From Phytophthora quininea (Eukaryota; Oomycota; Peronosporomycetes; Peronosporales; Peronosporaceae), in the NCBI GenBank assembly GCA_011947345.1, contig JAAVTG010000092.1:62001-126000 (forward strand): a stretch of DNA of 64,000 bases, read 5' to 3'. Under the pieces are notes generated by a model. The model made no database searches and was not told the origin of the DNA. It worked only from the letters and a program-made list of their open reading frames with translations. A program made the translations under genes and the position numbers. Positions within the stretch are counted from its first letter, which is position 1. Each line of letters begins with the position of its first letter. Of this stretch, positions 43,998 to 59,089 are shown piece by piece.

Positions 43998-46900
43998 CTA
44001 GTCCTCTTCATCGCTTGAAAACGTTAAATCTTCCATCGCCTCACCTCCAGCATGGTCCATCGTTAGTCCGCTTTCACGGCAGACGTAAGCGTAAGCGTCT
44101 TGCCCCACAGTCTCCAGCAGTGGGCCCATGAAGACGTCGCGAATCAGCTGAAGATCTCTCCCCGAGTCTAGGAATACCGCAGCCACAAGCGCTTCGAAGA
44201 CATCCGCAAACATCTTAGGGAGGTTGTGATTGTTCGCTCGGGTCGCTGCCTTCCCTTTTTCCTTGACACCGCCACAGCTTCAAACGCTGGGCTTAGCCCG
44301 CTGTTCCTGTCAGCAGGCGGATACTTTCGCTCAATACGCGCAACACGATCCATTGTCTCGAGATCGATGCGCACGGCGCCTGCAAAAATGCACTCGTCCA
44401 CACCAAAACAGGCCAGTGCTGTCTTGCCTAATGCATCGTTCGACACTGTGGCGCTCTTCCATTGGGACAACGAGCCAGGTAGCCACTTGTCGTACATCAA
44501 AAAGGCATACGACAGCGTGAGGTACTCGATCAGTGCGTCGCCTAGATACTCCAAGCGCTCATAGTCTCCCTTCCACACACTTTTCTTTTTCTTTGCGTCC
44601 GCGACATGACTTCAATGTCCCCACTGCCGTCTCCATCAGCATCCATTTGGTCGATATGCAGCACCAACGAGCCCACGGACGGGTGTGTCACTGCCTCCAG
44701 TAGTAAACGTTTATTCCTAAAGGTGTATTTGAGTCGCTGCTGAAGAAGCATTAGACGCTTCGGGAGATCCCCGAACTGGGGACAATTAAAATTGATGCTT
44801 AACGGATGCTGCGCGCCGCCGCGACATCGAGAAGTCATCTCTGCATCGTATAGCTCATTCGGAAAACAGTCAGGGTAAAAGGGACGCGCGAAATTGGTCG
44901 ACGGGTCTTCTAACACGCTAACTCCAATCCACTTAAGAAAGTAGCGAGCGCCTTTTTCGCCTTGGCCAACGAGGTAGGCGCCACAAATTGCCTCTAGGAC
45001 GTCAGCGATCCATTTCGATGGTGCCACCACCGGGTCAGGCGTCTTGCCCATGCACGATGGCTTCCAGCATTGGAAAGGATGTTGCTCCACTTCTGCAGGG
45101 TACCAAATGTAGTGATGAATACGTGCCGCTAAAGCAAATTGGTTGAGACGGTCGTTGCGGATAATATCGCGACGCAGTTGGGTCAACTGGCCCTCCTGGA
45201 AGATGTCTTTCCGCTGCTCGTACATGTACCACGAGGTTTCGAGCTTGAGAAACGTGTCGCCTAAAATCTCGAGTCGTTCGTAAGCAGGCTTAGACGTCGC
45301 GTCGTCCAGCAGAGTCATGTCAACCTCCATTCCAATCTTGCCCATAAGGTGGGAGATCTGACACTTGCGCTCAAACTCGTACAGTAGCGGCACAAGCCCC
45401 ATGACTTCAAAGAAGCGGCTCTTGGTGAGTCGTAGGCGCGAGGTGTACTGAGGCACCAACAAGCGCTCGTTGAATTTCACTTTGTACTGCGCAATACTAC
45501 CTTCGTCATTGTTGCGCTGCATCACCCTTCGAATGATTGGGACTATTGGGGAGTTTGAACCCCGTGGATCAACCGTTGGTCTGCGTCGGCTTCCTCGAGT
45601 TGCTCGCGAGTGTGCCATCGGCCAAGGATCGGGTTGCCTGGGGTTGATTTCCCTTTCTTCAAGTGCGTCAGCCATCCTTCTTCACTTGCTAGGTATTCCC
45701 TACGAATTTCATCCACCGTTTTGTCACTAATAGCACGAACTATGTAGCTGGCACTGAGTCGGAATGTGGGCACGCAGATCCACTCGCCTGTTTCCTCAGA
45801 CGCCTTTTCTGGAGCTATCGTAGGGAACGGCCACAATGGTTCAAGTAGAGGCTTTTTGATGATATCGCGAATATAACCCCAGTCCAGGGATAACGTAGCT
45901 GGTTGTGTTGCCTCATTCAGAATGCTAGGAACTACCAAGTAGCCTTTGTCATTCTGCTCGGAGAATTCGTTCCACACGTTATCATTTGCGATGTCCACTT
46001 CGCGCACTGCGTCCTGCACACCCATGCAAGCCAACCGCATCACGACCAAATGGAAGTGCAGGACTTCGTGGAGCTCGCTTTTGGTTAATTTGAGCTCCAA
46101 TGGCCGCTTGGCCAACGTTATGGGTTGAATATCTGGAGTCATCACGCCACTCGTGGCAAAGTCATACCGCCAGCCCGTATTGGTGTTCCCAGTGTACAGC
46201 TCGTTCGTGGATAGGATAGCAAAGCGCGCCCCAGTCAGACCGTAAAAACACATTGTTGTCGACCATTCTTCTCCTTCCTCGCTGCAATTCGCAGCCTCTT
46301 GCGTCAAACGTCGAATGGGTCTCAGACTTAACTCCTCTGCACTAACTGGCGGCAAATCGTACGACGACTGGGTCGATAGATCAGCCAGTTGTGGGTGGCT
46401 ATTTGGTGGAGCATTGTCTTCTCCAATCACAACTGTGTCATCACTTGTGCAACCATTTCTGCTACTGCCGCCACCACTGCCATTTCCAACACTTCGGTGG
46501 ATCGTGGCTTGGTCATCAAGAAGCTTGGAGCGAAAGTGACGATCAAGCAGACCTTTCTTCAGCAGTTCTTGACACGCTTTAAACGCAACAATGCCCTTGG
46601 CTTCATCCTGCGTCTCCACCTTCTGCGAAAAGAGCTGCTTCCTGATACCGAGAGCACCCGGCAGTTTTAACGTGGCCGAATAATTGAATCGCTCGTCTTT
46701 GGTAGCCGCATCGTTGCCATTGTCGCCACTACAAGACTCCTCAGCAGCCTTCTGCTCTGCCTCAGCTTTCATTACATCGATTTTATCAGTGAGCTTCGCA
46801 TTGTACTTCAGGAGTTTCTTCCTCGACCTCTTCAGTGACGGTGCCACATGCTTTGCGATGGATACGCGCTTAACAACGTATTGTGGACGACGGTCATACG

Positions 46901-48976
46901 TGTCCAAGCCAGGCAAAGTATCACAAAAGTTGCTCAAACAGGCCACGCTGTTTGATACGTTCAGTTTTGCGCCAGTGTCCCGGTTAAAGATCTCGTACGG
47001 GTTCGCCACAGCCTGAATCTTGTTCGGAATAATGGATTTCCGGCTGGCTGCTTGCAGCGACGCTAAGGTATCTCCAGCAGGGGTCGGCAGAGAATCAGAA
47101 TGTATGCCTGTAGGTCTAGGCATTTGCATTGCAGTCGCCGAGCTTGGTGCACTGGCTGGTGGTTGAAGTGCGGCAGGAGCGACTTGGTTGTTCTCTTGCT
47201 CAATGCGAATATAGTCTTGCATCCTGCGAACGAGACCCTCGAATTTCTTCACTGCTTGAGCCGAGTCCTCTGTAATATACTTGACCGCGCCTGCAGAGCA
47301 GTTGGCGCGTTTTCCGAACTCATACAGCTTGTTTGGTTCTAGAAGTTCATCCATAACGACAACCAAATCGCACAACGGAGGAGCAATCCGCATTTTTTGA
47401 CTTTGGGGCGACCGACGTGGTCACCAAAATGTTTGTTTTGTAGTTCGTGAACATTGTCATCACTTTCAAAAACGACGAGAAACGAAGTGCCCCCGATATG
47501 CGCGCGTTGCTGCTGCCCAACATACAACAACTCGGGGGCAGATTCAGGTTGTCCAAGGCAGCAGACAAGTACTCAGCCACCACACGACAATGACACCTTC
47601 TCTGGAGGAATACCCAGGCACGGACATCCTTGGTTCCGGGGTATTGCTGAAGCGATTTCGAACCAATTCGGCTGTCTTTAGTAACCTTGGTGAAGCTGCA
47701 AGTATGCCACACAACTTCGACTGCGCGGACAGCCACGCCAGAACTTTCACAATGGGTCGCACTTTGTTCCGAGTCGCACCATCTATCGCGACCTTGGATC
47801 CTAGAAATCTGGTGATCAAGCGGTCGGTCTTGACCGCCTGAGAGACCTCCTTTTCTTCCGCTCCTGCGTCATTCGTCTCGCAACCATCATCATCCTCAGC
47901 CTGAACCTCTCCGTCTTCTGGCTCATTGTTACTGTCACTATCACTGTCAATACCTCCTCCATCCATTGGATCGTCATCATCAGGGTTTTCTCGTTGCTGT
48001 TTCCGCTTCCTCCTATTATTCACGTTATCAAAATCCTCCACAACACACGCCTGCAGATTGACCTGCAACTCCAACTCCACAAATTTCCATAAACACCATC
48101 GCCCAAGATGTTTCTCCACGGCTTCCGCATCCTGGATGAATCTGTTCACCTTGTCCTGCTTCTTTTTGTCATCACACACAGCCGCCGAGTTCCCCAGCTC
48201 CAGCTCCAGCCGGAACACATGCACCAGATCTACCTTCTTGCTGTTGTCTCCCAACAGAAAATCCCTAACACTAAATGGATCGTCTTCACTCTTTTGGAAC
48301 GTTTCGCACAGTAGCGGGGGAAGTTTGGCTCCAGCGACATTGTCGGCAGCATCGGAACCATGTTCAGCACCTGGATGTGCTTCAGCAGCGGGTTGCTTAG
48401 CGGGTTCCAGTCCATCCGGGATGCCGGCAGCCTGGACGTGGCGAAGATCCGCAGCGGCTTCTCCGTCGGCAGCTCCTCCACCAGACTCGTCAGCAGTTTG
48501 AAGAAGGACGGTAGCTCTGCGTGCACCAGGTCCCACGCTTCCACCACCAGCAAAGCCACCTCATGCAACTGTATGAGACCTCTGCGCAGGATTTCCTGCA
48601 GGATCAGCGGGGACAGCAGCAAGATCTGGCCGTGCGCGCCTTGCAGCTGCTGCTGGGTCCATTCGGCGTCTTCCAGCCAGCGACTCACTGCTTTGCGGTT
48701 TGCATGGGGCTGGGATATTGTCTCGAAGCCCTCGACGTCGCTCGAGACCACGCGTAGGCCGCTCACGCGCGCCAGTTGCTGCTGGATCTGCAGTCGGTCA
48801 GTTGGCGATGTACCCACTGCCAGGACGAAGCGCTGCGGGCTGCAGGCGGCGGCCTCGTGCAGCAGCGCGCAGCTGACGAAGGTTTTGCCTACGGGTTGCG
48901 CGCTGCTGACCAGCACGCTGCGGTGGCGCGCCACGGCCGCGATCTCGCGCTGGTGCTCCCACAGCGAGGCGTCCAT
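43998..48976 (-). CDS. DCL: Dicer-like RNase III with degenerate helicase
   Basis: It cuts dsRNA into small RNAs. Order from 48976: helicase N-domain (MDASLWEHQREIAAVA) with altered motif I (SAQPVGKT) and VVEAWDLVH where DECH is expected. Helicase C (VFLQRRCHCRVVAEYLSAAL, ILVTTSVA, PLCDLVVVMDE) and a Dicer dimerisation-like region follow. RNase IIIa has YERLEILGDTFLK and WIADVLEAICGAYL; RNase IIIb has YERLEYLGDALIEYL and MFADVFEALVAAVFLD. All catalytic acidic residues are present. No PAZ or dsRBD was clearly identified. At least seven one-base breaks (near 48315, 47645, 47385, 45555, 44590, 44260 and others) sit in C, A or G runs. About 1,650 residues when read through. Which Phytophthora DCL paralogue this is cannot be told. 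Confidence 0.85.
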
Positions 48977-52710
<3,734 letters not shown>

Positions 52711-53753
52711 AAGGACGGACTGACGGTCACTGGTGGTGCGCTGGCCCGTTTCCGTTCGATGGGCATCGGCCGCAAGGCAGTGGGAAGAATGAGGCAGACG
52801 TATCGGCGGCTCCTGCGCCGACTGGAAGCGCTCGACCCGGCAAGACAAGCTGGCAGCTAGAGCTGACGACGCTGCACGTTAGAGTGAACTCGAGGCGGTT
52901 ATTAGATAAGGCAACAAACACGACCATGGATGCGCTTTGTTTCTTGGGGCCCAAGTAGTAGGAGGTTTCCTGTAAGTCCATGAAACTCGGTGAAAGGCGG
53001 CGATCATTTTTGCCGGCGTTAGGGCGCTCTCTGCCTGATGGTTTCGCGACCAGGGCCGTTGTGCTGTGCGGGTATTGTTGGTCCGACCTGCAAGCTGCCA
53101 CCGAGAGCTGCAGTTGTTCGCCATACAGTATCCGATCCAAATCGTTAGGCGGTTGCAGTCGTTGCCATTCTTGGTGATCACCCTGCTAGCATCGTGAGCC
53201 GTGGCTTCCAAGGCGGTGGTGCAGTCGAGACCAGATCGATTCTCATCCTGGCCGAGGATCCTTGCCGTCGAGGGACTCATCGGTCCGCCGCGGCAAACGT
53301 GACGGATGCAAGCTGGACACCGATTTGCCGCCACTGCGACACGAGCGCCCGCGGGACGAAGTGTGCAATCCCGCCCCCGCCGGGCTTCTTCCGCTTCATT
53401 CGCGTCTAGATATGCGGCCGACATGATTCATGACAGCAGCCCCACTCCACCGAGACGACCGATATTATCTGTGCTTGTACACCAGGCTGCAGGAAGCGTC
53501 AGCAGGCTGGGCATCGCTGCGGCCAAATGCCCCCAGGACCGAGCTGGGGATGCTTGTCAACCTCAGCAAGGTGTCGTCGCATTGCCATCGCGAGGGCTTC
53601 CCGCGGCACTGACGCCAGAGGTTTTTCAACATCCCGTCTATCTGCTAAGTTTTAGCTCTACGGCTCTAATTCTCCGCCCCTGTCGCTCAGGAATCAGTTG
53701 GTCCAGCCATTTGGAATTTTGGTGAGTGCTGCACACGTCGGACGGAGGAGACC
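52711..53753. other. Intergenic region between SERCA and the zinc-finger-like gene
   Basis: Open frames occur on both strands but none has recognisable motifs or the codon bias of the neighbours. It holds the SERCA 3' UTR and the next promoter. Confidence 0.45.
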
Positions 53754-54425
53754 ATGCCACGAGCGGAGCTGTGGATGCAGGAAGACCCGGCGGCCGAATT
53801 TGAGCACGAGCACGCCATGCACTTCGCGCATGTACGCGCCTCCAAGTCCGCGGACGACCGGAGTCGTCTGCGCAAGCTCACGTCGCTCAGCTACCTGCGC
53901 GGCAAACTCCACGGCCTGTTCCACCGGGACGGCCGTCGCGACACCATCGTCTGCGAGGAGGACGAAGCGTCCCCCGCCGCCAAGCGCAATATTTATGACA
54001 TCATCCGCCGCAGCGAGATCCACCACGCGCACACGTCGACAGGCTTCGACCTGCGCCAGTTCAGCAGCGCCAGAACCACCACAGCCACTAGCAGCAGCAG
54101 CAGACGCCCCCTGACGCAGTCGCAGTCGCTGCCCTTGAGCTGCGCCCGCTACGAGCCCAGCAGGGAGCAGCGCTGGTGCGCCAACTGCAACAAGTGCTTC
54201 CAGAGGGGGCTCAGTCGCTTCGACCAGTACTGCGGCCTGGACTGCAGGACGGCGCACCGCCTGCGCCAGTCCGCAACCCAAGCGCCCCACTACGGCTACA
54301 GCGGTCAGACGGCGTCGCTCGTGTCCGAGCATGCACTGGCCGTGCAGGAGGCGGCCAAGCAGCCCGTGCCGCGTTACACCACCACGTACCCGGTCGGCGG
54401 CCGCATGCGCGTGGACAGGAGGTAG
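53754..54425 (+). CDS. Small protein with putative Cys-rich zinc-binding motif, unknown
   Basis: 223 residues in one exon from ATG 53754. Low-complexity Ser/Thr stretch near residue 105-120. The C-terminal part has WCANCNKCFQRGLSRFDQYC followed by GLDCRTAH: cysteines spaced CX2CX2C...CX3C that could bind zinc, resembling short treble-clef fingers. No enzyme motif. Probably an oomycete-specific regulatory or adaptor protein. Confidence 0.65.
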   Translation: MPRAELWMQEDPAAEFEHEHAMHFAHVRASKSADDRSRLRKLTSLSYLRGKLHGLFHRDGRRDTIVCEEDEASPAAKRNIYDIIRRSEIHHAHTSTGFDLRQFSSARTTTATSSSSRRPLTQSQSLPLSCARYEPSREQRWCANCNKCFQRGLSRFDQYCGLDCRTAHRLRQSATQAPHYGYSGQTASLVSEHALAVQEAAKQPVPRYTTTYPVGGRMRVDRR

Positions 54426-54721
54426 ATAGGACATTAGTTTGTGCTCGCAGAGAGAGAGCACGTGTACCAGTAGAGAACCTCCAGCCATGTTACCATAAAA
54501 ACTAAGCTATTCCAACCGTCCATTGCCATGCCCATGCATGCAGCAGCAAGTGTCTAACGCGGCATGCAGCGTCAATCCCTCCATCGAGTACCGTATCCAC
54601 TCGACTAAGTAGAATAACCCTCTACTCAACAACAATTAACCCTCTTCGAGTATATCCGTCATTTTCTCAGAAAAGGGGAGCGATCGACGTCAAGGAAGCG
54701 CTAGCAGACCGTAGCGGCGCC
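54426..54721. promoter_or_regulatory. ARP2 promoter region with initiator-like element
   Basis: About 300 bp. GTCATTTTCTCAG at 54658-54670, some 55 bp before the ATG, resembles the oomycete initiator (YTCANTYY with T-rich downstream part). No gene is seen. Confidence 0.4.
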
Positions 54722-56051
54722 ATGGTGGCGGCCAACAAGATCGTAGTGTGCGACAACGGCACGGGGTGCGTCCAGAGGCCGCTCCTGTCTGCGTTTAGAG
54801 CCCAATCGCCTCCTCCCTAACGCTCTTCTCTGCTTTCTGTTGCCAGTTCGTCAAGGCTGGCTTCGCGGCCGAGAACTTCCCCAAGGCCATCTTCCCGTCG
54901 CTCGTGGGGCGCCCCGTGCTGCGTGCCGAGGAAGCCGTGCAGTCGGACATTCTACTCAAGGTATGACGGACATTTACGAGCCACGTTGAAGCGATGTCGT
55001 TGTTAACCGTGGAGTTGTATTGCTATTGCAGGACATTATGTTCGGCGATGAAGCCGCCGCCGTGCGCTCCAACCTCGAGATCTCGTACCCGGTGGAGAAC
55101 GGCATCGTCAAGAACTGGGACGACATGGAGAAGCTCTGGGACTATACGTTCAAGGAGCGACTGGCCATCGACCCCAAGGCCGGCCACCGCATCCTGCTGA
55201 CTGAGCCCCCGCTGAACCCCAAGCGCAACCGCGAGAAGCTGGTGGAGATGATGTTCGAGAAGTACGGCTTCGACGGCTGCAACATCACCACGCAGGCCAT
55301 GCTGACGCTGTACGCGCAGGGGATCACCACGGGCGTGGTCATCGACACGGGAGACGGCGTCACGCACGTCGTGCCAGTCTTCCAGGGCTACGTGCCGCAG
55401 CATTTGATCTGCCGGCTCGATGTCGCCGGTCGTCACATCACCAACTACCTCATCAAGCTCATGCTGCTGCGCGGATACGCGCTGAACCGCACGGCCGACT
55501 TTGAGACGGCGCGTCAGATGAAGGAGAAGTGGTGCTACGTCGCGTACGACACCGCGGCGGAGCGCAAGCTCGCTCTGGAGACCACAGTGCTGGAGGAATC
55601 GTACGAACTCCCAGATGGCCGCATCGTGCGACTCGGCCGTGAACGTTTCGAAGCGCCTGAGGCTCTGTTTGACCCGAATCTGATCGACGTGGAAGGCGCC
55701 GGACTGAGCGACATGGTGTTTGACATGTGCATGAAGGCCGACATCGATCTGCGCACTGAGTTCTTCAAGAACATCGTGCTGTCGGGTGGTTCCAGTATGT
55801 ACCCGGGTCTGCCGAGCCGTCTTGAGAAGGACATTAAGCAGCGATACCTCACGGACGTGCTGAAGGGCGACAAGAGTCGTCTGAGCAAGTTCCGCCTGCG
55901 CATCAACGACCCGCCTCGCCGCAAACACCTGGTCTTCCTTGGCGGAAGCGTGCTGGCCGATGTGATGAAAGACAACGACGCCTTCTGGCTGCTCAAGAGC
56001 GAGTACGAGGAGCAGGGTCTGCGCGTTCTCGACAAGCTGCAGGGACAATGA
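54722..56051 (+). CDS. ARP2: Actin-related protein 2 (Arp2/3 complex)
   Basis: Nucleates branched actin filaments with Arp3 and five other subunits. Three exons are proposed: 54722-54765, 54847-54960 and 55032-56051. Key stretches are [75 protein letters not shown] and [18 protein letters not shown]. About 392 residues, the usual Arp2 size. One G appears missing at the end of exon 1 (GGGG before the donor), which shifts the junction by one base. All else is conserved. Confidence 0.95.
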
Positions 56052-56249
56052 GACTCAACCTTACACGAGCCATGCTAGATCAGACGGAGTGTAGCAATTT
56101 TCCCTGAATAAAAATGATTGCCATGAGTGAGGTCAGATTGTTCGTGTTATCTGTGCAGACTACCGAGGTTACTCCGCGACCAGGTCATCGAATCGCTGTA
56201 AGAAAAAACTCGCTCTCTTGCAAGTCATTCAACGACAGATTTTCTCTAC

Positions 56250-56758
56250 ATGCGACCAATGTATCTCTTCCTGCGTTGGCCCAAATCTCCGCCTTCATCA
56301 TCAGTTCATCATCCGATTTCGAGCCATACTGGATCTTGGGCTTGAAGAAGTTGTGCTACAAAATCTGGTCGTCGTACTTGTTCACGTAGCGAACGTAAAG
56401 CTTGTAGTTGTGGAATTCGAGACAGACCAAGATCTGTCCAGAACTTGTATAGAGACGCCTTGCTCACCATTTTGTCTAGGTCTCGACCGAAATCACCCGT
56501 CCAAGTTCATCGCTTGCTCGTCGGTTTTCCCCGCTTCAACCCAATATCGTAGCTTGACCATCAAAGCGGACTTCAAACCACCCCTTTCTTCTTCAGCATC
56601 TTCACCGTCTCGAAGCTGCCTTTGTTGCCGATCTTCCAGTTGATGAAGCGAAGCGTATTACTGGTGCTTGAGGCATCTGGGTTAGTTGTAGTCGCAAGAG
56701 TTTCCATAGCGAAGAGGACGGCGATCAGTATCGCCACTAAAAGATGAATCCCGTTCAT
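56250..56758 (-). pseudogene. Decayed RXLR effector copy
   Basis: The start (MNGIHLLVAILIAVLFAMET) is a secretion signal almost identical to that of the effector at 56968-57771. The frame stops at 56573. Beyond it, fragments related to the effector C-terminus (the WAEAGRKRW module and the KYDDE region) persist to about 56250 with many stops. The RXLR position is not conserved. A pseudogene formed by duplication of the neighbour. Confidence 0.75.
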
Positions 56759-56967
56759 TAGAGCCTGACACTTAAGCAAGAGAGGGCGAATCGCGAACTG
56801 GCACACAGCCTAGTCAGAACATGTTTTTCAAGTGAACTAGCACGGTGCTAAACAAAAGTTGTCGTCTCAAATGCACGTAGGCCAAAGTAAACCAAACAAC
56901 AAACTCTTGATCTTCAGATGGTCTTATCAGCTTCTGCATTTCCTGCAATAGACGATCAAGACCAGTT

Positions 56968-57771
56968 TTACTGCTTGGCCTCCGTTTTTGCCAGCTTGGC
57001 TTTTTCCGTCAGCTGGTCAAAATGTTTGAGATATTTGTAGTTCACCTCACTCAAGAGTTTGTTCCCATGCAGGCCATCTAGCAGCAGCATTTCCTTCACG
57101 TACCACCTCTTCCGTCCTGCTTCAGCCCAAATCTCCACCTTCATCATCAGTTCAGCATCCGATTTCGAGCCATAATGGATCTTGGGCTCGAAGATGGTTC
57201 CTTTGTGCTCCAGGATCTCGTCGTCGTACTTGTTCACGTAGCGAGTGTAGAGCTTGTAATTCTCAGTCGACTTCATCACATCCGCTGGAATTCGATCCAG
57301 TTGTAAAGATTCCCAAACCTTGTACGTGGAGACACCGTCGTAGACCATGTCGTCCATGATTCGACCTGAACTCTTGTGTCTAAATCTCTGGTACGTCCGG
57401 TAGTTCTTGTGGTTCGTAAGTGTGGCTCCCGAAAGCCCGTCCAACTTCAATATCTTCCTCACTTCCTCGTCCTTTCTCCCGGTTTCCACCCACCATTGTG
57501 TCTTGATTTCTTTGCCCACCTCTTTCGAAAGTCTCTTGGTACCAGATTTGATCGACGATAAAGCGGATAGCAAACCACCTCTTTCTTCGGCATTTGTGGT
57601 ACTTGATGTGGCCTCTTCACCGCCCCGAAGCTGTCTTTTGTTTCCGATTTTCCAGTCGACGGAGCGGAACATGGTGGTGACTGAGTCATCTGGGTTATTC
57701 GTCGTCGCAAGAGTGTCTGTTGTATAAAGGACTGTGGCTAGTATCGCCACCAGGAGATGAAATTTATTCAT
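56968..57771 (-). CDS. RXLR-dEER secreted effector (intact)
   Basis: 267 residues from ATG 57771 (an earlier in-frame TTG is not needed). Signal peptide residues 1 to about 22 (MNKFHLLVAILATVLYTTDT), RQLR at 46-49, acidic dEER-type AEER at 61-64. The C-terminal effector domain has two related modules, WWVETGRKDEEVRKILKLDG (about 94) and IWAEAGRKRWYVKEMLLLDG (about 213), in the style of WY/LWY repeats. Such proteins are secreted from haustoria and act inside host plant cells. The specific target is unknown. The start region has CGATTCACTCTCAC about 22 bp upstream. Confidence 0.9.
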   Translation of the reverse strand: MNKFHLLVAILATVLYTTDTLATTNNPDDSVTTMFRSVDWKIGNKRQLRGGEEATSSTTNAEERGGLLSALSSIKSGTKRLSKEVGKEIKTQWWVETGRKDEEVRKILKLDGLSGATLTNHKNYRTYQRFRHKSSGRIMDDMVYDGVSTYKVWESLQLDRIPADVMKSTENYKLYTRYVNKYDDEILEHKGTIFEPKIHYGSKSDAELMMKVEIWAEAGRKRWYVKEMLLLDGLHGNKLLSEVNYKYLKHFDQLTEKAKLAKTEAKQ

Positions 57772-58204
57772 TGGAGCCTGACACTTAAGCAAGTGAGAGT
57801 GAATCGCGAACTGAACTGGCGGGCGGCAAAGACAACGAGATTGTTGCTTTCAGGAGAACTCAAACAGAACCGAAAACAATGTTGTCTATGCGTCGTGGTC
57901 CTCAGATGGAATGCAATGAAGAGATCATGATCGTCTTTTGGGAGGAGTTCTCACTCATAAAACAACACATTGGTCGCGACGTCGCGAGCGATATCGCTAC
58001 GAGAATTAACGCAAGCCGAGAAAATTACAAATCGATCTCGTCTCAAATGGACGCAGGCAAAAGTAAACAAAAACAATCTCGCGCTCCTCAGGGCAGCTTC
58101 GTACACTGCATTTCTCAGTTGACTTCAGTCTGATGAAACGCGAGTGATGTTCAGACTCGGTGGCATTGACAACGCCATCGTATCTGTTGTAGCTCAAGAC
58201 GAAC
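57772..58204. promoter_or_regulatory. Effector promoter region, no further gene
   Basis: The minus-strand promoter of the preceding effector. The start-site-like CGATTCACTC (minus strand) lies at 57793-57806. Remaining sequence has no recognised coding. Confidence 0.4.
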
Positions 58205-58360
58205 AAGATCGCTCTTACTTGTTAGTTTTTCGTGCAAATCTTCAAAACGATTGAGAAACTTGTAGTTCGTTGCGCTTACGAGTGCATCATCATGTAAACC
58301 GCCCAGCCCTAGCATTTCGTTCACGCACCACCGCTTCCGTCCTGCCTGGGCCCGAATTTT
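58205..58360 (-). pseudogene. RXLR effector C-terminal fragment
   Basis: It encodes only the last module of the family (AGRKRWCVNEMLGLGGLHDD then ATNYKFLNRFEDL) and a run-off into unrelated sequence. No signal peptide, RXLR or first module. A truncated copy in head-to-head arrangement with the next pseudogene. Confidence 0.75.
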
Positions 58361-58458
58361 GCGTTTTTGGAAGTACCTTATAATCATACGTACCTCATAG
58401 AAAAGCTGCTGGTGTTGATCTGCATAGTTCAGTTCGCAATTTGCTTCTTCGCTGCCGC

Positions 58459-58935
58459 CATGGCCAGGTTGTTTTCCAAGTGGTGGTGCTGGCCACTTTT
58501 GTTGCGGCCACTGATCCCCTCGCAACGATTCACCAGCAAAATGTCGCCAACGGACGCGACTTTCCTAGCGTTGACAGTTTGGATGAGGGACGGGGTTTGA
58601 AATCCGCCTTGGCATCGATCAAGGAGGCGACCAAGAAGACTGAAGTCAAAACGCAGTACTGGGTCGTGGACGGACTAATGGGAGCCGCACGCAAGAATCA
58701 CAAGAAGTACCAGAATGCCATGTACAGGCTCGAAGGGCGAGAGCTTAACCAAATGATGGAGAAGGGTGTCTCGACGCACGATTTCTAGCAAGTAGTGGGG
58801 CTGGAGAGAGCTTCCGAGGCGACTTCAAAGTCGACCAAGGAGTTCAAGTCCTATGCGCGCTACGTGAACAAGTACGACGACCCGATCATGGCATCTTCAC
58901 TACAGATCGGCAGCTATGGCGAAAACGGAAACTGA
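58459..58935 (+). pseudogene. Decayed RXLR effector copy
   Basis: It begins with a hydrophobic signal-like stretch that is separated from the rest by a one-base break in a T run. No RXLR is seen, and the acidic motif reads DEGR in place of DEER. The first module (TQYWV, then GAARKNHKKYQNAMY) is present but shortened by deletion. A stop at 58786-58788 is followed by in-frame remains (RYVNKYDDPIMA) up to about 58935. Non-functional. Confidence 0.75.
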
Positions 58936-59089
58936 TGTTGTGCCGAGTTGGCACAAAATTATGTTGCCTGCACCTTTCTAAACCGATCACACCCTTTCAA
59001 ACACGATAGATATTACATGCGCGCATTCACGGCAACTGGTTGTCCAAGCAGCAGCCTCCATCACTTGGCTATTCCTCCTCTCAGCGACA

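Noticed and set aside
52879..53424. Possible minus-strand gene downstream of SERCA
   Set aside because: The translation shows no domain, unusual composition and no conserved start. Not supported.
55023..56048. Long open frame opposite ARP2
   Set aside because: A shadow of the strongly biased ARP2 codons, with low-complexity His/Val/Leu-rich translation.
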